The position numbers were made by a program, and so were the translations under genes. DNA of 64,000 bases from Succinivibrionaceae bacterium (GTDB taxonomy: Bacteria; Pseudomonadota; Gammaproteobacteria; Enterobacterales; Succinivibrionaceae): assembly GCA_019420905.1 (NCBI GenBank), contig JAHZGH010000014.1, positions 124,001 to 188,000 on the forward strand, read 5' to 3'. The notes beneath the pieces are model-generated. The model ran no database searches. It saw nothing but the letters and a program-made list of their open reading frames with translations, and had not been told where the DNA came from. Of this stretch, positions 27,575 to 37,503 are shown piece after piece; the stretch's first letter is position 1; every line of letters starts with the position of its first letter.

Positions 27575-29659
27575 TTGATCTCAGATAACGACAGCTATTA
27601 TCAAAATAATGCTTTAGAAGCTTTGCCTGGAGTAGGTAAGCGTTATGCGCAAATATTAAAGAATCTAGGCTTTAATACGCTTTTTGATATTTGCTTTGAT
27701 ATTCCTTTTCGTTATCTGGATAAAACCAAGATTAGTCCTATAGCAACAGTTTTAGAAGAAGATCGTTATTATTTAATAAAAGCACGAGTACTTACAACGC
27801 ATAATCTTAAAGGCAAAGTGCTAAAAGTCTCGTTAACAGATGACTCTGGCAATATTGAAGCAGTTTTTTTCAATTCATTACCATATTTCACTAGTAAATT
27901 AGTTTTGAATCAGGAAGTGCTGCTTTTTGGCATGAGTAAAAGAGATTATTACGGACGTTTATGCCTACAACATCCTCAAATAACTTTTTTGAAAAATGGA
28001 CAAGCTCTTTCTCCGGAAAAAACCTTAACCCCAATATACCATCTAGCTGAAACTTTACCTCAACAAAACCTAAGAAAAATCATTACAACCATAACCTCTC
28101 GACTTAAAGCTTTGCCTTTAGATGAATTATTAACTCCGGATGAAAATCCTTTTCATTTAAGCTTAACTGAAGCTATATTAACGATTCATGCCCCGCTACC
28201 TCCTAAGGATGGCTCTACATTCAATTTATTTACTACAGACGCATTTAAGAGAATTTGTTATGAAGAACTTTTAGCCTATCAACTTACTTTACTTCAGCTT
28301 AAAGATAACAATCTCTTACTCTCGGCTGAAAGCATAGCCATAGATCCGCAAATTGAACAAAAACTTATAAAGTCTCTACCATTCCACATAACTGACGGGC
28401 AATTAAACGCATATAAAGAAATATGTGCTGATTTAAATAAAACCGTTCCAATGCTTCGTTTATTACAAGGAGATGTAGGTTCTGGAAAGACATTAGTAGC
28501 CATCATGACCTGTTTGCAAGTTTGTCGTAACGGCAAGCAATGCGTTTTATTAGCCCCAACTGAACTTCTTGCAATTCAGCATTATCAGAGCTTTCAAAAA
28601 TTCTTAAGTCCTTTTGCAGTAAATATTGTCATTTTACATTCCTCTCTGCCACAAAATCAGCGCTTACAGGTTTTAAAAGAAATAGCTAATGGTTCTGCCA
28701 ATATAATTATTGGCACTCATAGTGTTTTCCAAGAAAATGTAAAGTACCTAAATCTCGCTTTTGCTGTTATAGATGAGCAGCATCGCTTTGGACTTGAACA
28801 ACGAGCCTCTCTCTTAAAAAAAGCTCCCAAAGGGAAAAGTCTGCATCAATTAGTCATGACAGCTACGCCTATACCTAGAACATTGCAACTAGCCATTTAC
28901 TCTAACCTAGACGTAAGCTCTATTTATGATAAACCTCCTGGACGTAAAAAAATTATAACAGTTATGGTTTTGGATAGAAGACGACGTGAACTGATTGCAC
29001 ATTTACGCAATGTCTGTGAAGTTGGTCAGCAGGTTTATTGGGTTTGTCCTCTTATAGGAGAACATGCAGACGATCGATCTTCAGCTCAGAATGCTTTCCA
29101 GGAGATTTCTCGCTCATTACCAGACATAAAATGCGCTCTCTTGCATGGACAATTGAAACCTGCACAAAAGCATCAGGTTATGGCTGACTTTATCAATAAT
29201 AAAATTCAGATCCTAGTAGCAACAACCATAGTTGAAGTAGGTGTTGATGTTCCTAATGCTTCAGTTATCATTATTGATGGAGCACAAAGATTAGGCTTAG
29301 CGCAATTACATCAGCTACGAGGTCGTGTTGGACGAGGACAAAGTCAAGGATCATGTGTGCTGCTATACAATGTTCCTGACGATGACCCTAAAGCAGCAGC
29401 CTTAATTCAAGAGCGGTTGCAAGTAATTAAAAATAATGATGACGGCTTTAAGATCGCAGAAAATGATTTAAAACTCAGAGGTCCTGGTGAAGTTATAGGT
29501 ACAGCGCAAAGCGGCTTTAATTTTATGCGTGTTGCTGATATTGCTCGTGATCACGAACTATTAAAACTTGCGCATAAAAAAGCATCTATACTTAAAAAAC
29601 AAGATCCTAAGCGCGCTTTAGCATTAGTAAAACGTTGGTTTTACAAAATAGGAGCTTAA
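27575..29659 (+). CDS. recG: ATP-dependent DNA helicase RecG
   Basis: Branch-migration helicase that regresses stalled forks. The N-terminal wedge/OB domain begins LPGVGKRYAQILKNLGF. Helicase motifs are QGDVGSGKTLVA (Walker A, near residue 300), DEQHRFG (motif II, near 400), MTATPIPRTLQLA (motif III), and QLRGRVGRGQSQGSCVLLY (motif VI). It starts with TTG at 27575, supported by TAAGGA at 27562-27567 with 7-base spacing directly after the pssA stop. The length of 694 residues equals the E. coli protein. In enterics recG closes the gmk-rpoZ-spoT operon; here it is separated from that block. Confidence 0.97.
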   Translation: MISDNDSYYQNNALEALPGVGKRYAQILKNLGFNTLFDICFDIPFRYLDKTKISPIATVLEEDRYYLIKARVLTTHNLKGKVLKVSLTDDSGNIEAVFFNSLPYFTSKLVLNQEVLLFGMSKRDYYGRLCLQHPQITFLKNGQALSPEKTLTPIYHLAETLPQQNLRKIITTITSRLKALPLDELLTPDENPFHLSLTEAILTIHAPLPPKDGSTFNLFTTDAFKRICYEELLAYQLTLLQLKDNNLLLSAESIAIDPQIEQKLIKSLPFHITDGQLNAYKEICADLNKTVPMLRLLQGDVGSGKTLVAIMTCLQVCRNGKQCVLLAPTELLAIQHYQSFQKFLSPFAVNIVILHSSLPQNQRLQVLKEIANGSANIIIGTHSVFQENVKYLNLAFAVIDEQHRFGLEQRASLLKKAPKGKSLHQLVMTATPIPRTLQLAIYSNLDVSSIYDKPPGRKKIITVMVLDRRRRELIAHLRNVCEVGQQVYWVCPLIGEHADDRSSAQNAFQEISRSLPDIKCALLHGQLKPAQKHQVMADFINNKIQILVATTIVEVGVDVPNASVIIIDGAQRLGLAQLHQLRGRVGRGQSQGSCVLLYNVPDDDPKAAALIQERLQVIKNNDDGFKIAENDLKLRGPGEVIGTAQSGFNFMRVADIARDHELLKLAHKKASILKKQDPKRALALVKRWFYKIGA

Positions 29660-31648
29660 ATGAATTCAACATACTATAAAAACAAATCTTCTTTTGGGCA
29701 TTTTTTTATAAAAATATTTGCCTTCTTTTTTATTATAATTTGTTTATTATTGGCTGTTTTTATAGTATTTTTTAACGGTAATAACGTCAAAGATCCATTA
29801 CTGAAGCTTTTAAATGAACGATCTTCGTTAAATATAAACTTCAATGAAATAGAATTCTCTGCTCTTTATCCAAATGTCTTTAAAATTAAAGGACTTAAGC
29901 TCAATAATTCCTCAATAGAAGAAATTTATTGCGAATATGATCTTAAAGATGCCATTTATAATCAGGATTTCGTTATCAACGATCTTTATGTCCGCAACGC
30001 ACAGCTTGATGAACAAACCTATCAGAAACTCCTAGAAGAAAAACTAGGTTTTAAAACAATCAAGATAAAAAATCTAAGTTTAGTTTCCACTCCGCTAAAA
30101 AGCGCAGAAATATCCTTGCCTAAAGCCGATGCAAATTTTAAAGACATTACTATAACAGCTCAAAAAATTAATTTAAAGCAAGCGCAAATCGAGGCTAATG
30201 AAGGAGAGTTTTTAGGGATAAAAATTAAAAATCTACAGTTTAACGGCAATTTAAATTCAAATACTATTTTCTTTGATAAGCTTTCATTAAATACTTTAGG
30301 AGGATTTCTTGAAGCATCTGGAGAATTTCAGCGTCTTAGTAAAACTTTGAATTTTACAGATTTATCCTTAAAAAGAATTATTATAAAAGACCCCCTTCCT
30401 TTTTTAGAGATAACTGCTGATAACGTCAGCTTAGATAATCTAAGCATAGCTAAAGAAGATCTTTACCTTGGCGAACTTAGCGGTATTTTTAATAATCTGA
30501 GTTTCAAACAAAATAAGCTAAAAGGACGTTTTTCTGGAAATATCGGCGAAATAACCTTCAGTGATCTCAACCTAACATTTGAAAATAATCAGCTACAAGC
30601 CTCCTTTGATGACACAACATCTTTCAAAGTTCAGGGAAATTATCTCAATGGTAATTACAGTATTCTTGCTAATTGGAATTCACAGCAACTTGAAATAGAT
30701 AAGCTTTCTTTTAATCATGTAAAATTTGAGCCTACAGATAAATTCATAGCAAATTTAAAAAATAAAATTTCATACCCTGTCACTATAAATAAACTAGATC
30801 TGAAAAATATAGAACTTATCTCCCATATAGAGGCTCTGCCTTTATCAATCAAAACTATTGACGGAAATCTAGATAATTTTAGTTTTGATAAACAAGGCAA
30901 ATTATGTAATAAGGCTGCCTCTGCCCAATTAAAAATTAAAAATACCTTTTATAGTGACCTATATATTTATAATCTAGACTTACTAGCCAATCTTACTGAC
31001 AATATTATAAATATCACAGTAAGCGATTTAACATTCAGAGAATCAAGCATAAATGGAGCTCTTTCATACAATCGCCAAAACCATACATTTTTTGTTATAG
31101 CCTCAACCCATAAATTTGAGCTCTCGTCCCTAAACTCTTCATTAATTCCTCATACATTAAGCGGATCCTTAGACTTTGAGCTTACTCTAAAAGGAATATA
31201 TGAAAAAGGAAATTTTTGGCACGATCTACAAGGAGAAATAAAAGCCTCTGGAGAAAAAATTCTAATTTCAGCTTTTGGCTTAGATCTGCTTAATGGCGGC
31301 GATAAAAAATCTTATTCTCTAGATCTGACACAGATGTTGCATGCGCTGAGCGATGCTGATTGCGGCTTAATAAAACCTAATTTTAGCTGTGAATTCGATG
31401 GCAAGCTTGGAAAAATGCGCTTTAATAGTGAAACAATCAGCTCAAAAATTCATGCTTTTGCACAACTTGATTTAAATACATTAAATTTAAACGGCCAAAT
31501 GCATTTAGTTAGTTTACCCTTAGATAGTAGTTCTACATTAGAATTAAATGGAACCATAAATTCTCCTCTTTTTAAACTAGATGCTATTGAAAGAGGAGAA
31601 AACCGCCCAGGAATTATGCCTAAAATTAACGGCGTGCAGAAACCTTAA
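29660..31648 (+). CDS. AsmA-like envelope protein
   Basis: A 662-residue protein with one N-terminal membrane anchor (residues 15-38) and a long periplasmic part dominated by short beta strands, with no enzyme motif. The pattern after the anchor (FNEIEFSALYPNVFKIKGLKLNN) and the C-terminal segment (GQMHLVSLPLDSSSTLELNG) resemble the AsmA family, whose larger members form hydrophobic channels that move phospholipids across the periplasm. It starts directly after the recG stop with no gap, with AGGAGC inside recG. Placement near pssA and a YihY-family gene fits an envelope-lipid role, but that is inference. It overlaps the opposing gene by 23 bases. Confidence 0.7.
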   Translation: MNSTYYKNKSSFGHFFIKIFAFFFIIICLLLAVFIVFFNGNNVKDPLLKLLNERSSLNINFNEIEFSALYPNVFKIKGLKLNNSSIEEIYCEYDLKDAIYNQDFVINDLYVRNAQLDEQTYQKLLEEKLGFKTIKIKNLSLVSTPLKSAEISLPKADANFKDITITAQKINLKQAQIEANEGEFLGIKIKNLQFNGNLNSNTIFFDKLSLNTLGGFLEASGEFQRLSKTLNFTDLSLKRIIIKDPLPFLEITADNVSLDNLSIAKEDLYLGELSGIFNNLSFKQNKLKGRFSGNIGEITFSDLNLTFENNQLQASFDDTTSFKVQGNYLNGNYSILANWNSQQLEIDKLSFNHVKFEPTDKFIANLKNKISYPVTINKLDLKNIELISHIEALPLSIKTIDGNLDNFSFDKQGKLCNKAASAQLKIKNTFYSDLYIYNLDLLANLTDNIINITVSDLTFRESSINGALSYNRQNHTFFVIASTHKFELSSLNSSLIPHTLSGSLDFELTLKGIYEKGNFWHDLQGEIKASGEKILISAFGLDLLNGGDKKSYSLDLTQMLHALSDADCGLIKPNFSCEFDGKLGKMRFNSETISSKIHAFAQLDLNTLNLNGQMHLVSLPLDSSSTLELNGTINSPLFKLDAIERGENRPGIMPKINGVQKP

Positions 31649-32576
31649 TTTTTATATGACTACGTTTTTTGCGAGATTCATTAAGCGAATCTGAGCCTAA
31701 AGTTGATCCTGTCATATTAGCAAGCATTAACATAAAGCTTGGAACTTTTTCGCTCATTCCAGAACGAATTATACCTAAAGTGGCAGTAAATTCTGCCCCC
31801 AATAAAACTAGCCACCAGTTAATATAAATCCAAATCATAAGTACAGGTAATGCTGCTAATGCACCATATAAAGCCTCATAATTTGAAAAATTTAAGACAA
31901 ATGTACTAAAAAGCTTTTTAGAAATCTCAAAAGATACGGTTACTAATACAGCTCCTAAAAAAGCGTCTTGAAGTTTAACACTTACTGCTGGAACAATAGT
32001 AAAAAGCGCAGTAATCACAACAACTTCAATAATTATCGGGAAAATAAAATAAGCAATCAATACAGGAATCTCAATCCCTGTTCCTGAAGAAAATGCATAA
32101 CTTAATACTTTTGTAAAAATCCAAATTATCATGCCTAAAGCCATAGGCCCTAATGTCAGCAAAGTCCAATAAATAGCCATCTTGCTACCTAAACGACGCT
32201 TACCTCCTCTCCAAATTCGATTTAAAGCATTATCTATAGATCTTACTAACATAAAAGCTATAACAAATAGAAGAAGAGTGCTTGTTAAAGTCAAACTAGC
32301 AGCATGCTCAACTAAAGAGCTAACATAAGAATTTATAGCATCATAAAAAACCGGCATAAAATTTGCTGCTGCAAAGTTTTTTAATGCATCTCTGGCTTGA
32401 GAAAAGGATGGCACTACCGCAAAAATCGACATTACCACACTTAATACAGGAATTAAGGCTAAAACAGAAGTAAAAGCTAAAGAAGCAGCTTCTAGGCCTA
32501 AACTGTCTCGTCTGACACGACGAATAAAATAAATTATAAGTTCTTTCACAATAGAATCCGTATTAAAAAATCCCAT
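31626..32576 (-). CDS. YihY/BrkB-family inner-membrane protein
   Basis: A 316-residue integral membrane protein of the YihY/BrkB family (once misnamed RNase BN). It has six hydrophobic segments and the conserved opening DSLGLEAASLAFTSVLALIPVLS, of which AASLAFTSVLALIP is the family mark. Later marks are ALNRIWRGGKRR and YINWWLVLLGAEFTA. Function is not settled for the family; recent work links YihY and AsmA-like proteins to phospholipid transport, which makes the convergent AsmA-like neighbour worth noting. The last 23 bases overlap that neighbour tail to tail. The basic C-terminus ends KIKVSARR. Confidence 0.88.
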   Translation of the reverse strand: MGFFNTDSIVKELIIYFIRRVRRDSLGLEAASLAFTSVLALIPVLSVVMSIFAVVPSFSQARDALKNFAAANFMPVFYDAINSYVSSLVEHAASLTLTSTLLLFVIAFMLVRSIDNALNRIWRGGKRRLGSKMAIYWTLLTLGPMALGMIIWIFTKVLSYAFSSGTGIEIPVLIAYFIFPIIIEVVVITALFTIVPAVSVKLQDAFLGAVLVTVSFEISKKLFSTFVLNFSNYEALYGALAALPVLMIWIYINWWLVLLGAEFTATLGIIRSGMSEKVPSFMLMLANMTGSTLGSDSLNESRKKRSHIKIKVSARR

Positions 32577-32768
32577 TATATTTTAACTATTAATTAACCA
32601 TTTGCGCGAGATGTTTTAAATGTATTCCTCGCCCATATTAAGAGCAAATACCAGGTTACTTATAAAAAAAATGTAACGAAGGTCAAAAATAAGCTAAAAT
32701 ATCGCAAATATTTCTATCTCTAATCAAGCTTGTAATCCAAGCAATTAAAAATCACACAGGGTATAAAC

Positions 32769-34604
32769 ATGGATGTTCAGAAAATCCGCAACATCGCCAT
32801 TATTGCGCATGTTGATCACGGTAAGACAACTCTGGTAGACAAACTTCTGCGTCAGTCAGGCACCCTTGATCGTAATGAATTAGGTCAAGAACGTGTTATG
32901 GACTCTAACGATATTGAAAAAGAACGCGGCATTACTATTCTTTCCAAAAATACAGCTATTAACTGGAATGACTATCGTATCAATATCGTAGATACCCCGG
33001 GACATGCTGATTTCGGTGGTGAAGTTGAACGTGTTATGTCAATGGTTGACTCTGTCTTATTATTAGTCGATGCCGTTGACGGCCCAATGCCGCAAACTCG
33101 TTTTGTAACCCAGAAAGCTTTCGCTGCTGGCTTAAAACCAATTGTAGTTATAAATAAATGCGATCGTGAAGGTGCTCGTCCGGATTGGGTTATTGATCAA
33201 GTCTTTGATCTTTTTGATAACTTAGGCGCTACCGATGAGCAATTAGACTTCCCAGTGGTTTACGCTTCAGCTTTCCAAGGCTGGGCTTCCTTAGATGCTA
33301 ACGAGCACGGCGACAACATGGAGCCTTTATTCAATACTATTATTGAAAAGGTAAGTCCTCCTGAAGCTGATATTGATGGACCTCTACAATTACAAATATC
33401 TTCTTTAGATTTCACCTCTTATGTTGGCGTTATCGGCGTTGGTCGTATTAAACGCGGTATTGTAAGAGCAAATCAGGCCGTTACGATTATTGACCGTGAC
33501 GGTAAAACTCGTCAGGGAAAAATTGGCCAAGTTTTAGGATACTTAGGACTGCATCGCTCTGTTGTTAATGAGGCTAAAGCTGGAGATATCATTGCAGTTA
33601 CCGGCTTAGGCGAACTTAAGATCTCTGATACCATTTGCGATAATTCAAAGGTTGAGGCTCTGCCACCTTTATCAGTTGATGAGCCAACCGTTTCTATGAA
33701 TTTCTGCGTCAACACTTCTCCTTTTGCTGGTAGAGAAGGCAAGTTTATTACTTCACGTAACATTGAAGATCGTTTGCGCGAAGAGTTAGTTCATAACGTA
33801 GCGTTACGTGTAGAAAAAACTGAAGATGCAGATCGCTTTAAAGTATCTGGCCGCGGAGAACTACATCTATCTGTACTTATCGAAGAGATGCGTCGTGAAG
33901 GATATGAATTAGGTGTTTCGCGCCCTGAGGTAATCCTACATAAAGAAAATGGCCGCACCCTAGAGCCTTATGAGATTTTGACCTTAGATCTAGCTGAGGA
34001 AAACCAAGGCCCAGTTATGGAAGAATTAGGCTTACGCAAAGGTGAACTTAAGAACATGGTTCCAGATGGAAAGGGACGAGTTCGTCTTGACTATCGTATT
34101 CCAGCCCGCGGTCTTATCGGCTTCCAAACTCTTTATATGACCTTGACCTCTGGTTCAGGCCTTATGTATCACACTTTTGACTGCTACGATGAATTTGTTG
34201 GTGGCTCTATTGGAGAACGTCAAAATGGTGTATTGATATCAAACGATACCGGTAAAGCTGTTCCTTATGCTTTATGGTTCCTACAGGAACGCGGTCGCTT
34301 ATTTGTTGGCCCAGGAGAAGAGGTTTATGAAGGCGAGGTTATTGGTTTACATGTTCGCAGCAATGACTTAACCGTCAACCCGCTGAAGACTAAGAAGCTC
34401 ACCAACGTTCGTGCAGCTGGTTCTGACGATAATATTCTCTTAACTCCTCCGGTACGTATGTCCCTAGAGCAATCCTTAGAATTCATCAATGAAGATGAAT
34501 TAGTAGAGGTCACCCCTGTAAGTATTCGTATTCGTAAAAAGAATCTCTCTGAAATGGATCGTGTACGTGCATTTAGAGCTGCAGGTGGTAAAAAAGCTGA
34601 ATAA
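32769..34604 (+). CDS. typA: GTP-binding protein TypA/BipA
   Basis: Ribosome-associated translational GTPase involved in assembly and stress adaptation. The G-domain motifs are [10 protein letters not shown] (G1, residues 13-22), DTPGHADF (G3) and NKCDREGA (G4). EF-G-like domains and the TypA-specific C-terminus ([14 protein letters not shown], then [14 protein letters not shown]) follow. The length of 611 residues is normal. Codon use is clearly more selected and GC-richer than in neighbours, as expected for a highly expressed gene. It is a single-gene unit ending in a strong terminator. Confidence 0.98.
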   Translation: MDVQKIRNIAIIAHVDHGKTTLVDKLLRQSGTLDRNELGQERVMDSNDIEKERGITILSKNTAINWNDYRINIVDTPGHADFGGEVERVMSMVDSVLLLVDAVDGPMPQTRFVTQKAFAAGLKPIVVINKCDREGARPDWVIDQVFDLFDNLGATDEQLDFPVVYASAFQGWASLDANEHGDNMEPLFNTIIEKVSPPEADIDGPLQLQISSLDFTSYVGVIGVGRIKRGIVRANQAVTIIDRDGKTRQGKIGQVLGYLGLHRSVVNEAKAGDIIAVTGLGELKISDTICDNSKVEALPPLSVDEPTVSMNFCVNTSPFAGREGKFITSRNIEDRLREELVHNVALRVEKTEDADRFKVSGRGELHLSVLIEEMRREGYELGVSRPEVILHKENGRTLEPYEILTLDLAEENQGPVMEELGLRKGELKNMVPDGKGRVRLDYRIPARGLIGFQTLYMTLTSGSGLMYHTFDCYDEFVGGSIGERQNGVLISNDTGKAVPYALWFLQERGRLFVGPGEEVYEGEVIGLHVRSNDLTVNPLKTKKLTNVRAAGSDDNILLTPPVRMSLEQSLEFINEDELVEVTPVSIRIRKKNLSEMDRVRAFRAAGGKKAE

Positions 34605-34626
34605 TTTGCACCATTAAGATACATCA

Positions 34627-34674
34627 CAAAAGTCCTAAAAGATTAGTCTTTTAGGACTTTTGTTTTATTTTTTT
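34627..34674 (+). terminator. strong intrinsic terminator after typA
   Basis: A 16-bp perfect stem (CAAAAGTCCTAAAAGA and its complement) with a TTAG loop is followed by a long T-rich run. The A/T-rich stem ends allow some function in the minus direction too, but the U-tract favours plus. Confidence 0.92.
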
Positions 34675-34737
34675 ATAAAAATCAATTAATTATAAATATA
34701 TATTACTAAAATAATATTGATATACATAAAAAGTGTT

Positions 34738-34806
34738 GCACTAAAAATGTAAAACAGCTCACAGATTTATGTTAAAGTGCTTAGCATAAAGATTTCGCAC
34801 TAAAAA
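34738..34806. promoter_or_regulatory. direct repeat upstream of ntrB, possible NtrC-related sites
   Basis: The ten bases GCACTAAAAA occur twice, at 34738-34747 and 34797-34806, 59 bases apart and within 100 bases of the ntrB start. They resemble the left half of the enteric NtrC box (TGCACyA). Neither copy has the matching GGTGCA right half at normal spacing, so binding by NtrC is only a suggestion. Confidence 0.35.
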
Positions 34807-34828
34807 GATACATAAGAGGCCTGTTGTT

Positions 34829-35920
34829 ATGAATTGTGACACTAAAACAATCATTGAAAGCCTAAACACAGCAGTACTTATAACCGATAGCTCCTTAAAA
34901 ATCATCTTTGCTAATGCCGCAGCTGAACAATTATTAGGAATGTCGCGAACTCGTCTTTATACTTTAAAATTTAATGAGATCATCGATAAAGAAGAAATTT
35001 CTCTCTTACATGCAATAACTGATAATAATACTAAGCAAGCTTTCCCAGGCTTTATTGCTACAGGTATTTTATTATCTCCCGAACCAGGCCGTTCTCTTGA
35101 AGTATCTTTAAGTTTCAGTCCTTATCCTTCTAAACGCGGAGCATTGATTTTTGAAATTTACTCGCAACCCCATCAAGAACGTCTTATTGCTGAGCAAAGT
35201 ATGCGAGATCAACACAACGCTGCCCGCAGTCTTATTCGTTCTCTAGCCCATGAAATTAAAAATCCTTTAGGAGGAATTCGCGGTGCAGCTCAGCTTTTAG
35301 AAATGAGCTATGGTCAAATTGAGGGCATGAAGGATTATACAAAGGTCATTATTGAACAAACAGACCGTTTAAAAGATCTTGTTGATAAGTTATTAGGGCC
35401 TCAAAGGCCTAATCCTTTAGTTCCTGCAAATATTCATTTTGTAATTGAAAAAGTCTTAGCCCTAGTTAACATGCAACCTTTAGGAGATATTCATATTCAA
35501 AAAGACTACGATCCGTCCTTGCCTGAATTAGCCTTAGATATTGATTCTATTCAGCAGGTATTGCTAAATATCCTTAATAATGCCATTCAAGCAATGCAAC
35601 AGGCTCATACTCCTTATCCGGTTATTAAAGTTAAAACTCGAGCAAGCTTACATAATATTATCAACAATAAACGCTATCCCATTTCTATAGAAATTTCAAT
35701 TATAAATAATGGACCTCAAATTCCAGAAAATCTCAGACAAAAAATTTTTTATCCAATGGTGACAACAAAAAGTGATGGTAATGGCCTAGGTTTATCCATA
35801 GCACAAAATATCGTCGAACGTCACAATGGTGTATTGAAATGTACATCTACACCTCAACAAACATGTTTTAAAATTATTCTCCCGCTGATTACAGCGAAAA
35901 AACACAGTGAGGAACAATAA
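34829..35920 (+). CDS. glnL: nitrogen regulation sensor kinase/phosphatase NtrB
   Basis: Cytoplasmic histidine kinase that phosphorylates or dephosphorylates NtrC under control of a PII protein. An N-terminal PAS domain (VLITDSSLKIIFANAAAEQLL) is followed by the H box SLAHEIKNPLGGIRGAAQLLE-type segment with the phospho-accepting histidine, the N box LLNILNNAIQAM and the ATP lid GNGLGLSIAQNIVERHNG. All catalytic boxes look intact, in contrast to the degraded partner regulator. The length of 363 residues compares with 349 in E. coli. glnA, normally upstream, is absent here. Confidence 0.95.
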   Translation: MNCDTKTIIESLNTAVLITDSSLKIIFANAAAEQLLGMSRTRLYTLKFNEIIDKEEISLLHAITDNNTKQAFPGFIATGILLSPEPGRSLEVSLSFSPYPSKRGALIFEIYSQPHQERLIAEQSMRDQHNAARSLIRSLAHEIKNPLGGIRGAAQLLEMSYGQIEGMKDYTKVIIEQTDRLKDLVDKLLGPQRPNPLVPANIHFVIEKVLALVNMQPLGDIHIQKDYDPSLPELALDIDSIQQVLLNILNNAIQAMQQAHTPYPVIKVKTRASLHNIINNKRYPISIEISIINNGPQIPENLRQKIFYPMVTTKSDGNGLGLSIAQNIVERHNGVLKCTSTPQQTCFKIILPLITAKKHSEEQ

Positions 35921-35921
35921 T

Positions 35922-37355
35922 ATGGACCCTATGATTTGGGTTGTCGATGATGACAACAGTATCAGATTCGTTTTTGAAAAAGCTCTTGCAGTAAATCATA
36001 TCCATTTTCGTATTTTTGAAAGTGGAGACGCTGCTTTAGAAGCCATGAAAGAAGAACATCCAGATGTTATTATCTCTGATATTCGCATGCCTGGTACTGA
36101 CGGTTTACAGCTGATTAAAGAAGTACATAAAATCGATGCAAATATACCTGTTATCATTATGACTGCTCACAGCGATTTAACTGCTGCTATCGACTCTTAT
36201 GAGTCTGGCACATTTGAATACTTGCCAAAGCCTTTTGATATTGAACAGGCTATAGCCGTAATAAGAAGAGCTGCCGTTCATAGAGTAAATATGCTGCGCT
36301 TAGCTGAGGAAAAAAATAATCAGACTCAACCGCAGAACAACTCCAAAGACGAGGCAGAAATAATTGGAAAATCACCGGCTATGCAGGAAGTTTTTAAATG
36401 CATAGGCCGTATTGCCAAAACTCATTTGCCGGTACTTATTCATGGCGAAGTCGGAACAGGCAGATCTTTAGTTGCCGCAACTTTACATAATCATAGTGAT
36501 CGTAGTCAAAAGCCGTTTATCTCCCTAAATATGTCTACAATGCCTCAAGAAAATATCAAAACAGAGATTTTTGGAGATTCTAGACAAGACATCAGTCATT
36601 GCGCTTTATTAAGAGCTCAGGGAGGAACTTTATTTATAAATGAAATTTGTGGAATGCCATTGGATGCTCAAACCCGTTTATTACAAGTTTTAGAACACCA
36701 AGAATTCCTGCCTGTGGGAGCAACTACTCCGATTAAAGTAGATGTACGAATTCTTGCTGCTACATCTGCTAATTTAGAACAAAAAATAGCTGCAGGATCT
36801 TTTGTATCCGATCTTTTCTATCGCCTTAACGTTATCAATATCAATATGCCTCCCTTAAGAGATCGCAACAATGATATTCCTATGCTAGCAAAGCATTTCT
36901 TAGCTCAAAGTGCAATTGAAAACAAAACTGAACCTAAAAAATTGACTTCTGAAGTTTTAGTGTTTTTATGCCGCCAGTCTTGGCCTGGAAATGTAAGACA
37001 GCTGAAAAACTTATGTAAATATTTAACCATTATGGTTACCGGCCGTGATATTCAATTAGTTGATTTGCCATCAGAATTTTTACACGCTAATAATAATCAG
37101 GTAAATGTCGCCACATCTATAAATGGTTCATCATGCGAAAATACCTCTTGGCAAGAGCTTTTACGCAATTGGGTTGATGGACGACTCAAAGCCGGAGAGC
37201 ATGATATTTTATCAGAGGCTGTGCCTGAGTTTGAAAGAGTAATGCTTGAAGCAACTCTAGCCTTCACCGGAAATCATAAGCAAGAATCAGCTAGACTTTT
37301 AGGCTGGGGACGAAACACTCTTACTCGCAAAATTAAAGATTTAAACTTAAAATAA
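35922..37355 (+). CDS. glnG: NtrC-type response regulator with a degenerate sigma-54 activation domain
   Basis: Partner of NtrB. The receiver domain is intact: acidic pocket DDDN (9-12), D53 in SDIRMPG, and the MTAHSD and LPKPFD blocks. The C-terminal Fis-type helix-turn-helix is near-identical to enteric NtrC (GNHKQESARLLGWGRNTLTRK). The central AAA+ domain is eroded. Walker A reads GEVGTGRS (175-182, lysine replaced by arginine). The region between FG and GGTLF has 15 residues instead of the 21 of E. coli, with no GAFTGA. Walker B is FINE (aspartate replaced by asparagine), and the FRED arginine is replaced (FVSD). Start ATG 35922 has AGGA 8 bases upstream; GTG 35907 is less likely. It probably does not activate sigma-54. 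Confidence 0.9.
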   Translation: MDPMIWVVDDDNSIRFVFEKALAVNHIHFRIFESGDAALEAMKEEHPDVIISDIRMPGTDGLQLIKEVHKIDANIPVIIMTAHSDLTAAIDSYESGTFEYLPKPFDIEQAIAVIRRAAVHRVNMLRLAEEKNNQTQPQNNSKDEAEIIGKSPAMQEVFKCIGRIAKTHLPVLIHGEVGTGRSLVAATLHNHSDRSQKPFISLNMSTMPQENIKTEIFGDSRQDISHCALLRAQGGTLFINEICGMPLDAQTRLLQVLEHQEFLPVGATTPIKVDVRILAATSANLEQKIAAGSFVSDLFYRLNVININMPPLRDRNNDIPMLAKHFLAQSAIENKTEPKKLTSEVLVFLCRQSWPGNVRQLKNLCKYLTIMVTGRDIQLVDLPSEFLHANNNQVNVATSINGSSCENTSWQELLRNWVDGRLKAGEHDILSEAVPEFERVMLEATLAFTGNHKQESARLLGWGRNTLTRKIKDLNLK

Positions 37356-37363
37356 AAATAAAG

Positions 37364-37386
37364 GCTTGCCTATTTAGGCAAGCTTT
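37364..37386 (+). terminator. probable terminator after ntrB-ntrC
   Basis: An 8-bp perfect stem (GCTTGCCT / AGGCAAGC) with an ATTT loop starts 8 bases after the stop codon, followed by TTTATCCTT. The U-tract is short, so termination may be partial. Confidence 0.65.
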
Positions 37387-37503
37387 ATCCTTCCAAATAA
37401 GGTTTTAGCCTAGCCCCTTTTTTGCTAAGATCTAGCATTTATAAAAAATTCCATAATTCCAACACACTTCTTTTATTTATTTTAGGTAAAATTACCTTCA
37501 AAA

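Noticed and set aside
35922..37355. That the odd AAA+ region of NtrC results from a frameshift or sequencing error
   Set aside because: The frame stays open, the flanking motifs (NMSTMPQENIKTE before, GMPLDAQTRLLQVLE after) are in register, and the altered residues are scattered over several motifs. Gradual loss of function fits better.
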